From: Halomonas sp. SpR8
GTDB taxonomy: Bacteria > Pseudomonadota > Gammaproteobacteria > Pseudomonadales > Halomonadaceae
Reading direction: 5' to 3'
NCBI RefSeq assembly: GCF_031010195.1
Contig: NZ_JAUAMC010000004.1
Span: 248,001 to 312,000, forward strand
Length of the DNA: 64,000 bases
Within the stretch, counting starts at the first letter, position 1, and every line of letters starts with the position of its first letter. Shown one piece after another: positions 35,713-42,449 of this stretch. The position numbers were made by a program, and so were the translations under genes. The notes beneath the pieces were generated by a model. That model was not told the DNA's origin, searched no databases, and was given only the letters and a program-made list of their open reading frames with translations.

Positions 35713-36177
35713 ATGCTGAACGCCATTAGTGATTTTTTTCAGCGCGCGCTGGCGCAACCCGAGCAGCGTGAAAATCAAACGTTGACCCTGGAGCTGGCCA
35801 CTGCGGCGTTGTTGTGTGAAATCGTTCGCGCCGACTACGACACCAGCGACGAAGAACTTGCCGCCCTGCGTATTATGCTCACCGAGCGCTACCGGCTAAG
35901 TGCAAGCGATGTGGAAGAGTTGATGACACTGGCCCAGGCGGAGGTGGACGAGGCGGTCGACCACTACCAGTTCGTAAGCCTGATTAAAGAGCACTATGAT
36001 TACGACCAGCGCTGTGAACTGGTCGCGCAGATGTGGCAGTTAGCCTGGGCCGACGGCAATATCGACCCCCTGGAGGAGCATCGTATTCGCCGCCTGGCGG
36101 ACTTGCTATATGTTAGCCATAGCGACTTTATCCGCACCAAACTGCAAGTAGAGGATCGCAATAACCACGATGCATAA
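35713..36177 (+). CDS. TerB-family (tellurite-resistance-like) cytoplasmic protein
   Basis: 154 residues, all helical, with the two acid-rich TerB-type repeats: EIVRADYDTSDEELAALR in the first half and LAWADGNIDPLEEHRIRR in the second, which make an internal metal-binding bundle. Homologues are common in proteobacteria and are not known to give tellurite resistance on their own. CAGGAG precedes the ATG. Its end overlaps the exoD-like gene by eight bases. Role unknown; probably a stress or envelope-linked accessory. Confidence 0.82.
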   Translation: MLNAISDFFQRALAQPEQRENQTLTLELATAALLCEIVRADYDTSDEELAALRIMLTERYRLSASDVEELMTLAQAEVDEAVDHYQFVSLIKEHYDYDQRCELVAQMWQLAWADGNIDPLEEHRIRRLADLLYVSHSDFIRTKLQVEDRNNHDA

Positions 36178-36763
36178 CCGCAACGAAGACGCGAGTTTAA
36201 TGGATTTAATTAGCTCGATAGAGCAGATGGAGCAGGATGCTTCACGGGTTAGCGTTGATAATGTTGTGCAGGCTGTGGGGCGACGCTCGTTTGGGCCACT
36301 GCTACTGGTCGCTGGGTTAATTACGCTGGCACCGATCATCGGCGACATACCTGGCATGCCGACGCTGATGGCCGTGCTGGTGCTGCTTGTTTCAGTACAG
36401 CTACTAGCGGGACGTGAGTCGTTCTGGTTGCCTGGATGGTTACTCAAGCGCTCTCTTTCCCGGCAGAAGTTCGACAAGGGCATCAAGTGGATGAAAAAGC
36501 CCGCCCGCTGGATAGATGGTTTGCTGCGGGTACGCTTACCGTGGCTAACCGGCTATATCGGTATTCGTGTCACTGCGGTTGTTTGCCTGTTAATTGCCCT
36601 CGCCATGCCACCGATGGAGTTTATTCCCTTTTCGGCCAACGGTGCCGGGGTAGCACTTTCCCTGCTTGGCCTTGGCTTGGTCGCTCGCGATGGGGTTGCG
36701 CTGCTGCTAGGATTTGCGCTGTTTGCCGCCACGTGCGTTTTAATCGTGATGAACCTAGTCTAA
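36170..36763 (+). CDS. ExoD-family membrane protein
   Basis: 197 residues: acidic N-terminal 40 residues, then RRSFGPLLLVAGLITLAPIIGDIPGMP, the highly conserved ExoD block, and several hydrophobic helices with a basic loop (LLKRSLSRQKFDKGIKWMKKPAR). ExoD was named in Sinorhizobium for an effect on exopolysaccharide; the biochemical role is unknown. Overlaps the TerB gene and is 14 bases before yqhA, so the three genes likely form one unit. Confidence 0.87.
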   Translation: MHNRNEDASLMDLISSIEQMEQDASRVSVDNVVQAVGRRSFGPLLLVAGLITLAPIIGDIPGMPTLMAVLVLLVSVQLLAGRESFWLPGWLLKRSLSRQKFDKGIKWMKKPARWIDGLLRVRLPWLTGYIGIRVTAVVCLLIALAMPPMEFIPFSANGAGVALSLLGLGLVARDGVALLLGFALFAATCVLIVMNLV

Positions 36764-36777
36764 AAAGGAACCTTGCC

Positions 36778-37338
36778 ATGCCAGATGCCTCACCGCCCAC
36801 GCCACCTAAATCACCGCAGCAGCAAGGGGCTTGGGAGCGGCGAATCGAAACGGCGCTGTGGAACTCGCGTTTTCTGGTCATGCTTGCCGTGGTGCCAAGC
36901 CTGATGGGTTCATTGATACTGTTTATTGTCGGCACCGTGGATATTTTAACCGTCGTGGCCGACGTGTTGCGTTACTACCTGGTTGGAGGCACCCCGAATA
37001 TCCACGACAGTTTAGTGCCCGATATTATTATCGCGGTGGATATCTATCTGATTGCGATCGTACTGCTGATTTTCGGCCTGGGCATCTACCGGCTGTTTGT
37101 CTCGCGCATTGACCAAGCCGAAGCGCGTTTCCCGCATCACCCCTTTAACGTTGCCTCGCTCGATCAGCTCAAAGACAAAATCGCCCGCGTGGTGATTTTA
37201 GCGGTGATTATCGAGTTCTTCCGTGCGGTAGTGGATATTCGCTTTGCCACACCGCTGGAGGCGATCTATCTCGCCCTTTCAATATTGGCACTAGCGGCCG
37301 CGCTCTATTTGATGAGCCTCGGCCACAAAGGCGAATAA
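36778..37338 (+). CDS. YqhA/UPF0114-family membrane protein
   Basis: 186 residues from the ATG at 36778, preceded by AAAAGGAA; the longer open frame upstream lies inside exoD and is rejected. A proline- and lysine-rich N-terminus is followed by NSRFLVMLAVVPSLMGSLIL, the UPF0114 signature, and four hydrophobic helices, with DLYLIAIVLLIFGLGIYRLF-type second block. Function unknown; inner membrane. Confidence 0.85.
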   Translation: MPDASPPTPPKSPQQQGAWERRIETALWNSRFLVMLAVVPSLMGSLILFIVGTVDILTVVADVLRYYLVGGTPNIHDSLVPDIIIAVDIYLIAIVLLIFGLGIYRLFVSRIDQAEARFPHHPFNVASLDQLKDKIARVVILAVIIEFFRAVVDIRFATPLEAIYLALSILALAAALYLMSLGHKGE

Positions 37339-37358
37339 GGCACGATACTAATTACAAC

Positions 37359-38384
37359 TTACAACTCACCATCTTCAGCTAACAAACCAACCACCAGCCT
37401 ATTCAACTGCTGCTGGAACTGCCCGCCGGGCGAGGGTGGGTTCGGGTCTGAGGTGATCACCACGGTCATCTCTCGCTCAGGAATGACGAACATTGCTTGA
37501 CCACCGTAGCCGCGCCCGTAGTAAGTATCTTCCCCTGCTAGTTGAGTAATAAACCACCCGTAGCCGTATCCGTCGCCTGTCCAGCGCGATGTGCCACGCG
37601 GCTGCCATGACTCCTCCACCCAGCCTTCCGGCAGAATCCGCTCTCCATTACCTGCTTCATCAAATACGATGCCATCATTGCGATACAGCTCGCCCACTTC
37701 AATCAGCGCCCGTGGCGAAAGCTGCATATCATTGCCGCCAAAATAGATGCCTTGCGGGTCGCGTAGCCACGGGAGAATAGTGATATTGAGCGGGTCACCC
37801 AACAAACGCTGGGCGAGCGCGTGAGTGGTTTCGCCGCTGGCATGGGTAAGGGCGGCAGAAAGCAGATGACTTGTGCCGGTGGAGTAAAGCATTTGCCCGC
37901 CTGGTTCATCCACAAAAGGTCGTGTTAAGGCATCGTTTACCCAGTTGGCGCTCGCCACCCAGGCGCTGTAATTGCTCCCTGATGTTCGTTCCAGACCCGC
38001 CTGTAGAGCGAGTAGATGCGCCACGGTAATCTCGTTAACGCGCGGATCAGTGCCACTTGGCATATGATCGCCAAATAGCTCGACCATGGGCTGCTCAGCA
38101 GACTCTAAGATACCCGCCTCAATCGCCGCGCCGGTAATCGCCGCCAGCACGGTTTTAGATAAGGACTTGATATTGGCAGGCGATGCCACGCCCGGCCCAC
38201 CCTGATGGTATTCGTGAATAATTTCGCCATCATGCGCCACTACCAACGCATGCACACGATTTAACGCACTGGCCTGCCGATCAAGCGCCTGCAGAGCCGT
38301 TGTTGAGGGGGCATCTGCTGCGGCACTAGAAACGTGAAATAATGACAAAAAAACACAGGGGATAAGTAACACAGTCGCGCGCAT
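37359..38384 (-). CDS. Beta-lactamase-family (class C type) serine hydrolase
   Basis: Exported 341-residue hydrolase of Pfam Beta-lactamase fold. Start at 38384 behind AAGGG; this gives a clean signal peptide (cleavage near SAAADA), whereas the open frame extends 35 codons further with no support. Motifs: Ser74-Leu-Ser-Lys77 as nucleophile and base, Tyr167-Ser-Thr-Gly170 as the YxN equivalent, and RGYGGQ where KTG/HTG is usual, as in esterases and D-aminopeptidases. Convergent with the yqhA unit, 20 bases apart. Likely periplasmic esterase or peptidase; antibiotic resistance is not implied. Confidence 0.83.
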   Translation of the reverse strand: MRATVLLIPCVFLSLFHVSSAAADAPSTTALQALDRQASALNRVHALVVAHDGEIIHEYHQGGPGVASPANIKSLSKTVLAAITGAAIEAGILESAEQPMVELFGDHMPSGTDPRVNEITVAHLLALQAGLERTSGSNYSAWVASANWVNDALTRPFVDEPGGQMLYSTGTSHLLSAALTHASGETTHALAQRLLGDPLNITILPWLRDPQGIYFGGNDMQLSPRALIEVGELYRNDGIVFDEAGNGERILPEGWVEESWQPRGTSRWTGDGYGYGWFITQLAGEDTYYGRGYGGQAMFVIPEREMTVVITSDPNPPSPGGQFQQQLNRLVVGLLAEDGEL

Positions 38385-38602
38385 TGCAATCCCTTGGCTA
38401 TGAGTGGCTATCGTTCGAGGTTGAGAAGTAGAGGAGGTTCCACGATTCAACCTGCCTGAAGCACCCAAAAATGTGCCGACAGTACGCAAAGAGAGAAAAA
38501 GCCTGCTAGGCTATCTGTGTTGGTCCGTGGGTAAGCAACCCATTGATTTTCCCTAAAACACACCAATATTTTTTCTAACACGCACTTAGCAAGGAGCGCC
38601 CT

Positions 38603-38677
38603 ATGCGTAACATCATCTACATTATTGGTCTTATCGTGGTTGTGCTGTTTATCCTATCGTTGCTCGGCCTGCGCTAA
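38603..38677 (+). CDS. 24-residue single-helix membrane peptide
   Basis: A complete small frame ATG to TAA encoding 24 residues: MRN, then an uninterrupted Ile/Val/Leu helix (IIYIIGLIVVVLFILSLLG) and a final LR. AAGGAG at 38591-38596 is six bases upstream, and a strong terminator begins 33 bases after the stop, so it reads as a real single-gene unit. Positive N-terminus suggests insertion with the N-end inside. Similar tiny peptides occur in many proteobacteria as uncharacterised proteins; function unknown. Confidence 0.72.
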   Translation: MRNIIYIIGLIVVVLFILSLLGLR

Positions 38678-38710
38678 GCCCCACAACGCTTGGCGCTAGA
38701 AACAAGGACA

Positions 38711-38750
38711 AAAAAACCGCCCGCAGCGTTCGCTGATGGAGCGGTTTTTT
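38711..38750. terminator. Bidirectional terminator
   Basis: AAAAAACCGC (38711-38720) and GCGGTTTTTT (38741-38750) pair perfectly; the 20-base interior contains a second small stem CAGCG/CGCTG. It gives a U-tract in both directions, serving the 24-residue peptide gene and the minus-strand gene 38777-39097. Confidence 0.85.
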
Positions 38751-38776
38751 ATGCGCGATCAACGCCAGATGATTGA

Positions 38777-39097
38777 CTAGGCGCAGTCGGCGGCCCCCTG
38801 GCCAAACATATCGAACATCAGTTCGCGGCCAAGGCGGGTCAATACAAAGCGGCCATACTCATTGAAAGTAGCGGCTTCGCTGTCTTCCATTACCTGCTGG
38901 CAAGTGGCCCAAGTTGGTGCTGCCGCGCTAAGCGCGAGCAATTCACGGCGGGCTAAGCCGCGCTGGGGCAAGGTAATCGTTTCTAACACATGGCCGTGGT
39001 CGTAGAGCAATTCAGCGGCAATCGATAAACACTGGCGAAGACTACGCTGAACGTTCGCGGCGGTTGATAGCTTGGGAGAAGTCAGTTCTAGAGGCAC
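38777..39097 (-). CDS. Hypothetical protein of 106 residues
   Basis: Not recognised. GTG start at 39097 with AGGAG seven bases upstream. The product is soluble and mainly helical: residues 14-45 (VQRSLRQCLSIAAELLYDHG) and 60-85 (CQQVMEDSEAATFNEYG) look like helices, and the end LGRELMFDMFGQGAADCA has a Cys two residues from the C-terminus. No signal peptide, no membrane segment. Faces away from the amino acid ABC genes across a spacer with an unusual 17-bp repeat that may control it. Confidence 0.65.
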   Translation of the reverse strand: MPLELTSPKLSTAANVQRSLRQCLSIAAELLYDHGHVLETITLPQRGLARRELLALSAAAPTWATCQQVMEDSEAATFNEYGRFVLTRLGRELMFDMFGQGAADCA

Positions 39098-39503
39098 GCA
39101 TACTCTCCTGCAATTAGCACCCGTAGAGGGTTATTGCAGTGCATTATAAACTAACGTCTAGGCTAGACCAAGGTCTAACCTAGACGAAGACCTAGATTGA
39201 ACCTTGATCTATAATTTGAAGATGCGTGAGGGTCAGCGTCTCGGTTAACGCCACGTCTGATCATACTCTTCTCAATAGCTATCCATTTGCCGCTCTTAGG
39301 TTAAGAGCTCGTCAAAAGCGAGCGAGCTTTTTATGAGGCCTTGGGGTGGATGGCTGGGCACTGGGAATAGAAGCTTGCTTATATATTCTTTAATGGAATA
39401 AAAATCACGTTTAATATTCTTTTACTGTTTTGTGGCGAAAGAGTAGGATACTTGCCATTAATATTTGCTGCCTAACCTGCTACATCAAAAGGGAAGCCCT
39501 ATT
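39098..39503. other. Non-coding divergent spacer
   Basis: 406 bases between the hypothetical gene and the amino acid binding protein. It contains the 17-bp repeat (39156-39189), a TATAAT at 39210-39215, a weak hairpin AGCTCG/CGAGCT (39306-39328) with a following TTTTT that could end a short plus-strand transcript, and an AT-rich stretch (39375-39430) likely holding the promoter of the ABC operon. I see no gene. Confidence 0.5.
39156..39189. promoter_or_regulatory. Tandem 17-bp repeat with internal dyads
   Basis: GTCTAGGCTAGACCAAG (39156-39172) and GTCTAACCTAGACGAAG (39173-39189) differ at three positions. Each contains the dyad GTCTA-N3-TAGAC, and the pair together forms a 14-bp inverted repeat with one mismatch (39156-39169 with 39172-39185). 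A decayed third unit follows. Suits a dimeric repressor bound twice. Confidence 0.6.
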
Positions 39504-40274
39504 ATGTCACTAATTCGTAAGGCCAGTGTCACCCTGGCAGCGCTCTCAGTGAGCGTTGCCAGTGGAGTTTTCGCTGCCGCTGCCCAGGCCGATACGCTGC
39601 GCGTAGGTATGTCTGGCGGCTATTTTCCGTTTACTTTTGTCGAGCAAGATGAGCTGAAAGGCTTTGAGGTCGATGTGATGAATGCGGTGGGTGAGATCAC
39701 CGGCGATGACATTGAGTTTGTCACCGCGAGCTTCTCGGGCTTAGCGGGGATGCTGGAGTCTGGGCGTATCGACACTATCGCTAACCAGATCACCATTACA
39801 CCCGAGCGTGAAGCCAAATATGTGTTCACCGCTCCTTATGTGTATGACGGCGCTCAGGTTGTGGTACGCGCAGGTAACGACGCCGTTCAGGGCGTTGAGG
39901 ATTTGTCCGGCAAAAGCGTGGCGGTCAACCTGGGCTCGAACTACGAGCAGTTGCTGCGCGAACAGCCGAATGCGGATGAAATCGACATTCGCACTTATGA
40001 GTCCAATATTGAGCAGGACGTTGCGTTGGGCCGTGTCGAGGCCTTCGTGATGGACCGCGTGAGTGCCACGCAGGTCATTAAAGAGAAGGGCCTGCCGTTA
40101 GAACTGGCGGGTCAGCCGTTCTCGACGATTGAGAACGCGCTACCGTTCCGCGATGACGAGACGGGCCGTGTACAGCGTGACCGTGTTGATGCTGCCCTTG
40201 CTGAGCTTCGTGACAGTGGCGAGCTGGGCGAGATATCAGAAAAGTGGTTTGATACCGATATTACTCAGCCGTAA
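39504..40274 (+). CDS. Polar amino acid ABC transporter substrate-binding protein
   Basis: Periplasmic family 3 solute receptor, 256 residues from the ATG at 39504 (AAGGGAAG upstream). Signal peptide cleaved near AQAD. LRVGMSGGYFPFTFVEQDELKGFEVDVMNAV is split over the typical start, with the ligand-contact block IANQITITPEREAKYVFTAPY; it resembles the cystine-type receptors (FliY/TcyJ). First of three genes of the importer, and separated from the permease by a strong hairpin. Ligand not certain; cystine or another polar amino acid. Confidence 0.88.
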   Translation: MSLIRKASVTLAALSVSVASGVFAAAAQADTLRVGMSGGYFPFTFVEQDELKGFEVDVMNAVGEITGDDIEFVTASFSGLAGMLESGRIDTIANQITITPEREAKYVFTAPYVYDGAQVVVRAGNDAVQGVEDLSGKSVAVNLGSNYEQLLREQPNADEIDIRTYESNIEQDVALGRVEAFVMDRVSATQVIKEKGLPLELAGQPFSTIENALPFRDDETGRVQRDRVDAALAELRDSGELGEISEKWFDTDITQP

Positions 40275-40297
40275 CCGCTGAACTCATCTGTTTAACG

Positions 40298-40320
40298 CGG
40301 CCGTGGCATTGCCACGGCCG
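40298..40320 (+). terminator. Strong hairpin between binding protein and permease
   Basis: CGGCCGTGGC (40298-40307) / GCCACGGCCG (40311-40320), 3-base loop, then TTTGCTT. As a partial terminator or 3' end stabiliser it would give more binding protein than membrane subunits, a common design in ABC operons. Confidence 0.7.
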
Positions 40321-40342
40321 TTTGCTTATAAGCGATATTGCG

Positions 40343-41011
40343 ATGCTTAACCTTGAATATATGTGGGGGCTACTGCCGGTCCTGCTGCGCTATTTGCCGC
40401 TCACGCTGCAGATGGCGACCATTGCGATGGTGTTTGCCTTGATACTGGCGTGTTTGATGGCGGTCATTCGTGTCTCTAAGGTGCCGCTGCTTAACGGTTT
40501 GGCGATGCTGTTTATCTCGTTTTTTCGCGGTACGCCCCTGCTGGTTCAGCTGTTTCTTTTCTATTATGGCTTGCCACAACTGATTAGCGCGCTGATCTCG
40601 ATTACCGGCGTGCAGGCGGCGGTGCTGGGGCTGACGCTGCACTTTTCTGCGTATATGGCTGAGTCGATTCGTGCCGCGATTGTGGGGATAGACCGCAGCC
40701 AGACGGAAGCCGCGCTCTCGATAGGTATGACCCAGTCGCAGCTGATGCGGCGCATTATTCTGCCTCAGGCCACCCGTGTGGCTACCCCGACGCTGATGAA
40801 CTATTTCATCGATATGATTAAAGCGACCTCGTTGGCCTTTACGCTGGGAGTGACCGAGTTAATGGGCGCTACCCAAAAAGAGGCGGCGGGAAGCTTTCTC
40901 TATTTAGAGGCGTTCTTGCTAGTAGCGCTGATTTATTGGGCAATCGTAGAGGTGCTTTCCTGGGGGCAGCGCCGATTAGAGGTTTATCTGAATAAGGCCT
41001 ATCAACGATGA
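40343..41011 (+). CDS. Polar amino acid ABC transporter permease
   Basis: Inner-membrane permease of the His/Glu/Gln/Arg type, 222 residues if begun at the ATG at 40343; another ATG at 40361 is possible and neither has a good ribosome-binding site. LPLTLQMATIAMVFALILA at the start and FFRGTPLLVQLFLFYYG are family blocks; the EAA loop is EAALSIGMTQSQLMRRIILPQA. Overlaps the ATPase gene by four bases. Together with the binding protein and ATPase it completes the importer, a homodimeric permease since only one such gene is present. Confidence 0.88.
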   Translation: MLNLEYMWGLLPVLLRYLPLTLQMATIAMVFALILACLMAVIRVSKVPLLNGLAMLFISFFRGTPLLVQLFLFYYGLPQLISALISITGVQAAVLGLTLHFSAYMAESIRAAIVGIDRSQTEAALSIGMTQSQLMRRIILPQATRVATPTLMNYFIDMIKATSLAFTLGVTELMGATQKEAAGSFLYLEAFLLVALIYWAIVEVLSWGQRRLEVYLNKAYQR

Positions 41012-41763
41012 TTTCGCTGCAAGGCATTACCAAGCGCTTTGGCGCCCACACGGTGTTTCATGATATCGATTTGAGCCTTTCCCAGGGCGAAATCATCGTG
41101 ATCATTGGTCCTTCCGGTACCGGTAAATCCACGCTGCTGCGCTGTATTAACTTTTTAGAGCGACCGGATGCGGGGCGTTTAACGGTAGGCGATTTGAGCA
41201 TCGACACCCAGCGCGCCAGCCGGGCGGATATTTTGGCGCTGCGTCGGCGTACGGCGTTTGTGTTTCAAAACTACGGGCTGTTTGCCAATAAAACCGCGCT
41301 GGAGAATATCAGCGAGGGCATGATGGTGGTGGATAAGCTGCCGAAAGCGAAGGCCCATGCGCGGGCCAGGGAAATTCTGGAGCGTATCGGCTTGGCAGAT
41401 AAAGCCGATGCTTATCCGGCCTCGCTTTCAGGCGGCCAACAGCAGCGGGTGGGAATCGGCCGGGCGATGGCCGCAAATGCCGATGTGATTCTGTTTGATG
41501 AGCCGACTTCTTCGTTAGATCCCCAGTGGGTAGAGGAAGTGCTGAGTCTGATGAAGCAATTGGCGGAAGAGCGCCAGACGATGATCGTTGTCACCCACGA
41601 AATGCAGTTCGCCCGAGACGTAGCTGATCAAGTGGTCTTTATGGATGACGGCGGTATTGTCGAGCAGGCTCCGCCCGAGGAGCTTTTCACCGCACCGAAA
41701 GATGAGCGAACGCGGCATTTTTTGCGCAAAATTCTGGCGCCTACGGGGCAGGATGTGCCTTAG
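41008..41763 (+). CDS. Polar amino acid ABC transporter ATP-binding protein
   Basis: ATPase of 251 residues for the amino acid importer. Walker A GPSGTGKSTLLR near residue 34, Q-loop FVFQNYGLFANKTALEN, signature LSGGQQQRVGIGRAMA, Walker B VILFDEPTSSLDP, H-loop VVTHEMQFARDVAD, all of the GlnQ/HisP/TcyN kind. ATGA overlap with the permease. The C-terminus is that of the short amino acid subfamily, with no regulatory domain. Confidence 0.92.
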   Translation: MISLQGITKRFGAHTVFHDIDLSLSQGEIIVIIGPSGTGKSTLLRCINFLERPDAGRLTVGDLSIDTQRASRADILALRRRTAFVFQNYGLFANKTALENISEGMMVVDKLPKAKAHARAREILERIGLADKADAYPASLSGGQQQRVGIGRAMAANADVILFDEPTSSLDPQWVEEVLSLMKQLAEERQTMIVVTHEMQFARDVADQVVFMDDGGIVEQAPPEELFTAPKDERTRHFLRKILAPTGQDVP

Positions 41764-42086
41764 CTTGAGTGTCGCCGAGCCCTGCCCAGCATTGACAACC
41801 GCTAGCAAGCGCGCCTAGCGCGTGATAGACTATGCCATCCTCTCAGACAAGTCCCGTGAATGGGCAGCTTATTTCAACTGCCTGTTACACACTTTGGTAG
41901 GGTGATAATCCAGCCAAAACAATTAGTTATTTCGGAAACAGGTTGTTTCGGAAATGGATTGTTGGAAATGGGTTGTTAGAAATAAATCGTTGCGGAAACG
42001 TCGTGCTGTGACAGCGCAGTCGACGAACACATATTTAATTTCGTTGCCGTTTTATCGGCAACCTTTATTCTCCAAGGAGATACCCT
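41764..42086 (+). other. Non-coding spacer upstream of rpsT
   Basis: 323 bases with no credible gene. A TTGACA at 41792-41797 lacks a -10 box at normal spacing. A 6-bp dyad CGCTAG/CTAGCG (41800-41820) could belong to the end of the ABC transcript. A degenerate repeat at 41927-42000 precedes the ribosome-binding region AAGGAG of rpsT. The spacer should contain the rpsT promoter and leader. Confidence 0.5.
41927..42000 (+). repeat. Degenerate 11-17 bp tandem repeat in the rpsT leader
   Basis: Five related segments of the form TTGTTTCGGAAATGGA begin at 41927, 41943, 41959, 41973 and 41990. Units 1 and 2 are nearly the same length (16 bp); later ones are shortened or altered. Confidence 0.6.
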
Positions 42087-42353
42087 GTGGCGAACAGCAA
42101 GCAAGCACGCAAGCGCGCCCGCCAGGCCGAGAACCGTCGCGTCCTGAAATCCAGCCAGCGCAGCATGGTCCGCACCTACATCAAGCGTGTAGTGAAAGCG
42201 ATCGGCACCGGCGACCACGCCAAGGCAATGGAAGAGTTCAAGGCGATGCAGCCGGTCGTTGACCGTATTGCCGACAAAGACGTGCTGTCCAAGAAAAAAG
42301 CAGCTCGCCTGAAGAGCCGTTTGAACAAGCGTATTAAGGCACTGGCGGCGTAA
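42087..42353 (+). CDS. rpsT: 30S ribosomal protein S20
   Basis: 88-residue primary binder of 16S rRNA in the small subunit. GTG start at 42087 with AAGGAG upstream. Highly basic: ANSKQARKRARQAENRR at the N-terminus, and KSRLNKRIKALAA at the C-terminus, both standard for S20. An intrinsic terminator follows 15 bases after the stop, so it is transcribed singly, as in most gammaproteobacteria. A rare start codon (TTG in E. coli, GTG here) is typical and tied to autoregulation in E. coli. Confidence 0.97.
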   Translation: MANSKQARKRARQAENRRVLKSSQRSMVRTYIKRVVKAIGTGDHAKAMEEFKAMQPVVDRIADKDVLSKKKAARLKSRLNKRIKALAA

Positions 42354-42368
42354 GCCGGCAGGCGCCAT

Positions 42369-42396
42369 AAAAAAACCGGCTGCGGCCGGTTTTTTT
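42369..42396 (+). terminator. rpsT terminator
   Basis: Seven A, CCGGC, loop TGCG, GCCGG and seven T: a 12-bp stem with a U-tract, 15 bases after the rpsT stop. Confidence 0.92.
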
Positions 42397-42449
42397 GTGT
42401 CTGAATGTTCTCTTTGTGGTTCCTTTGGATGGTCTTTTCTGGATAGCTT

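Noticed and set aside
35713..36177. Tellurite resistance operon
   Set aside because: Only an isolated TerB-like gene is present, without terC, terD or terE neighbours.
41792..41831. TTGACA as the rpsT promoter -35 box
   Set aside because: No acceptable -10 sequence at 16-18 bases; the nearest TAGACT is 28 bases away.
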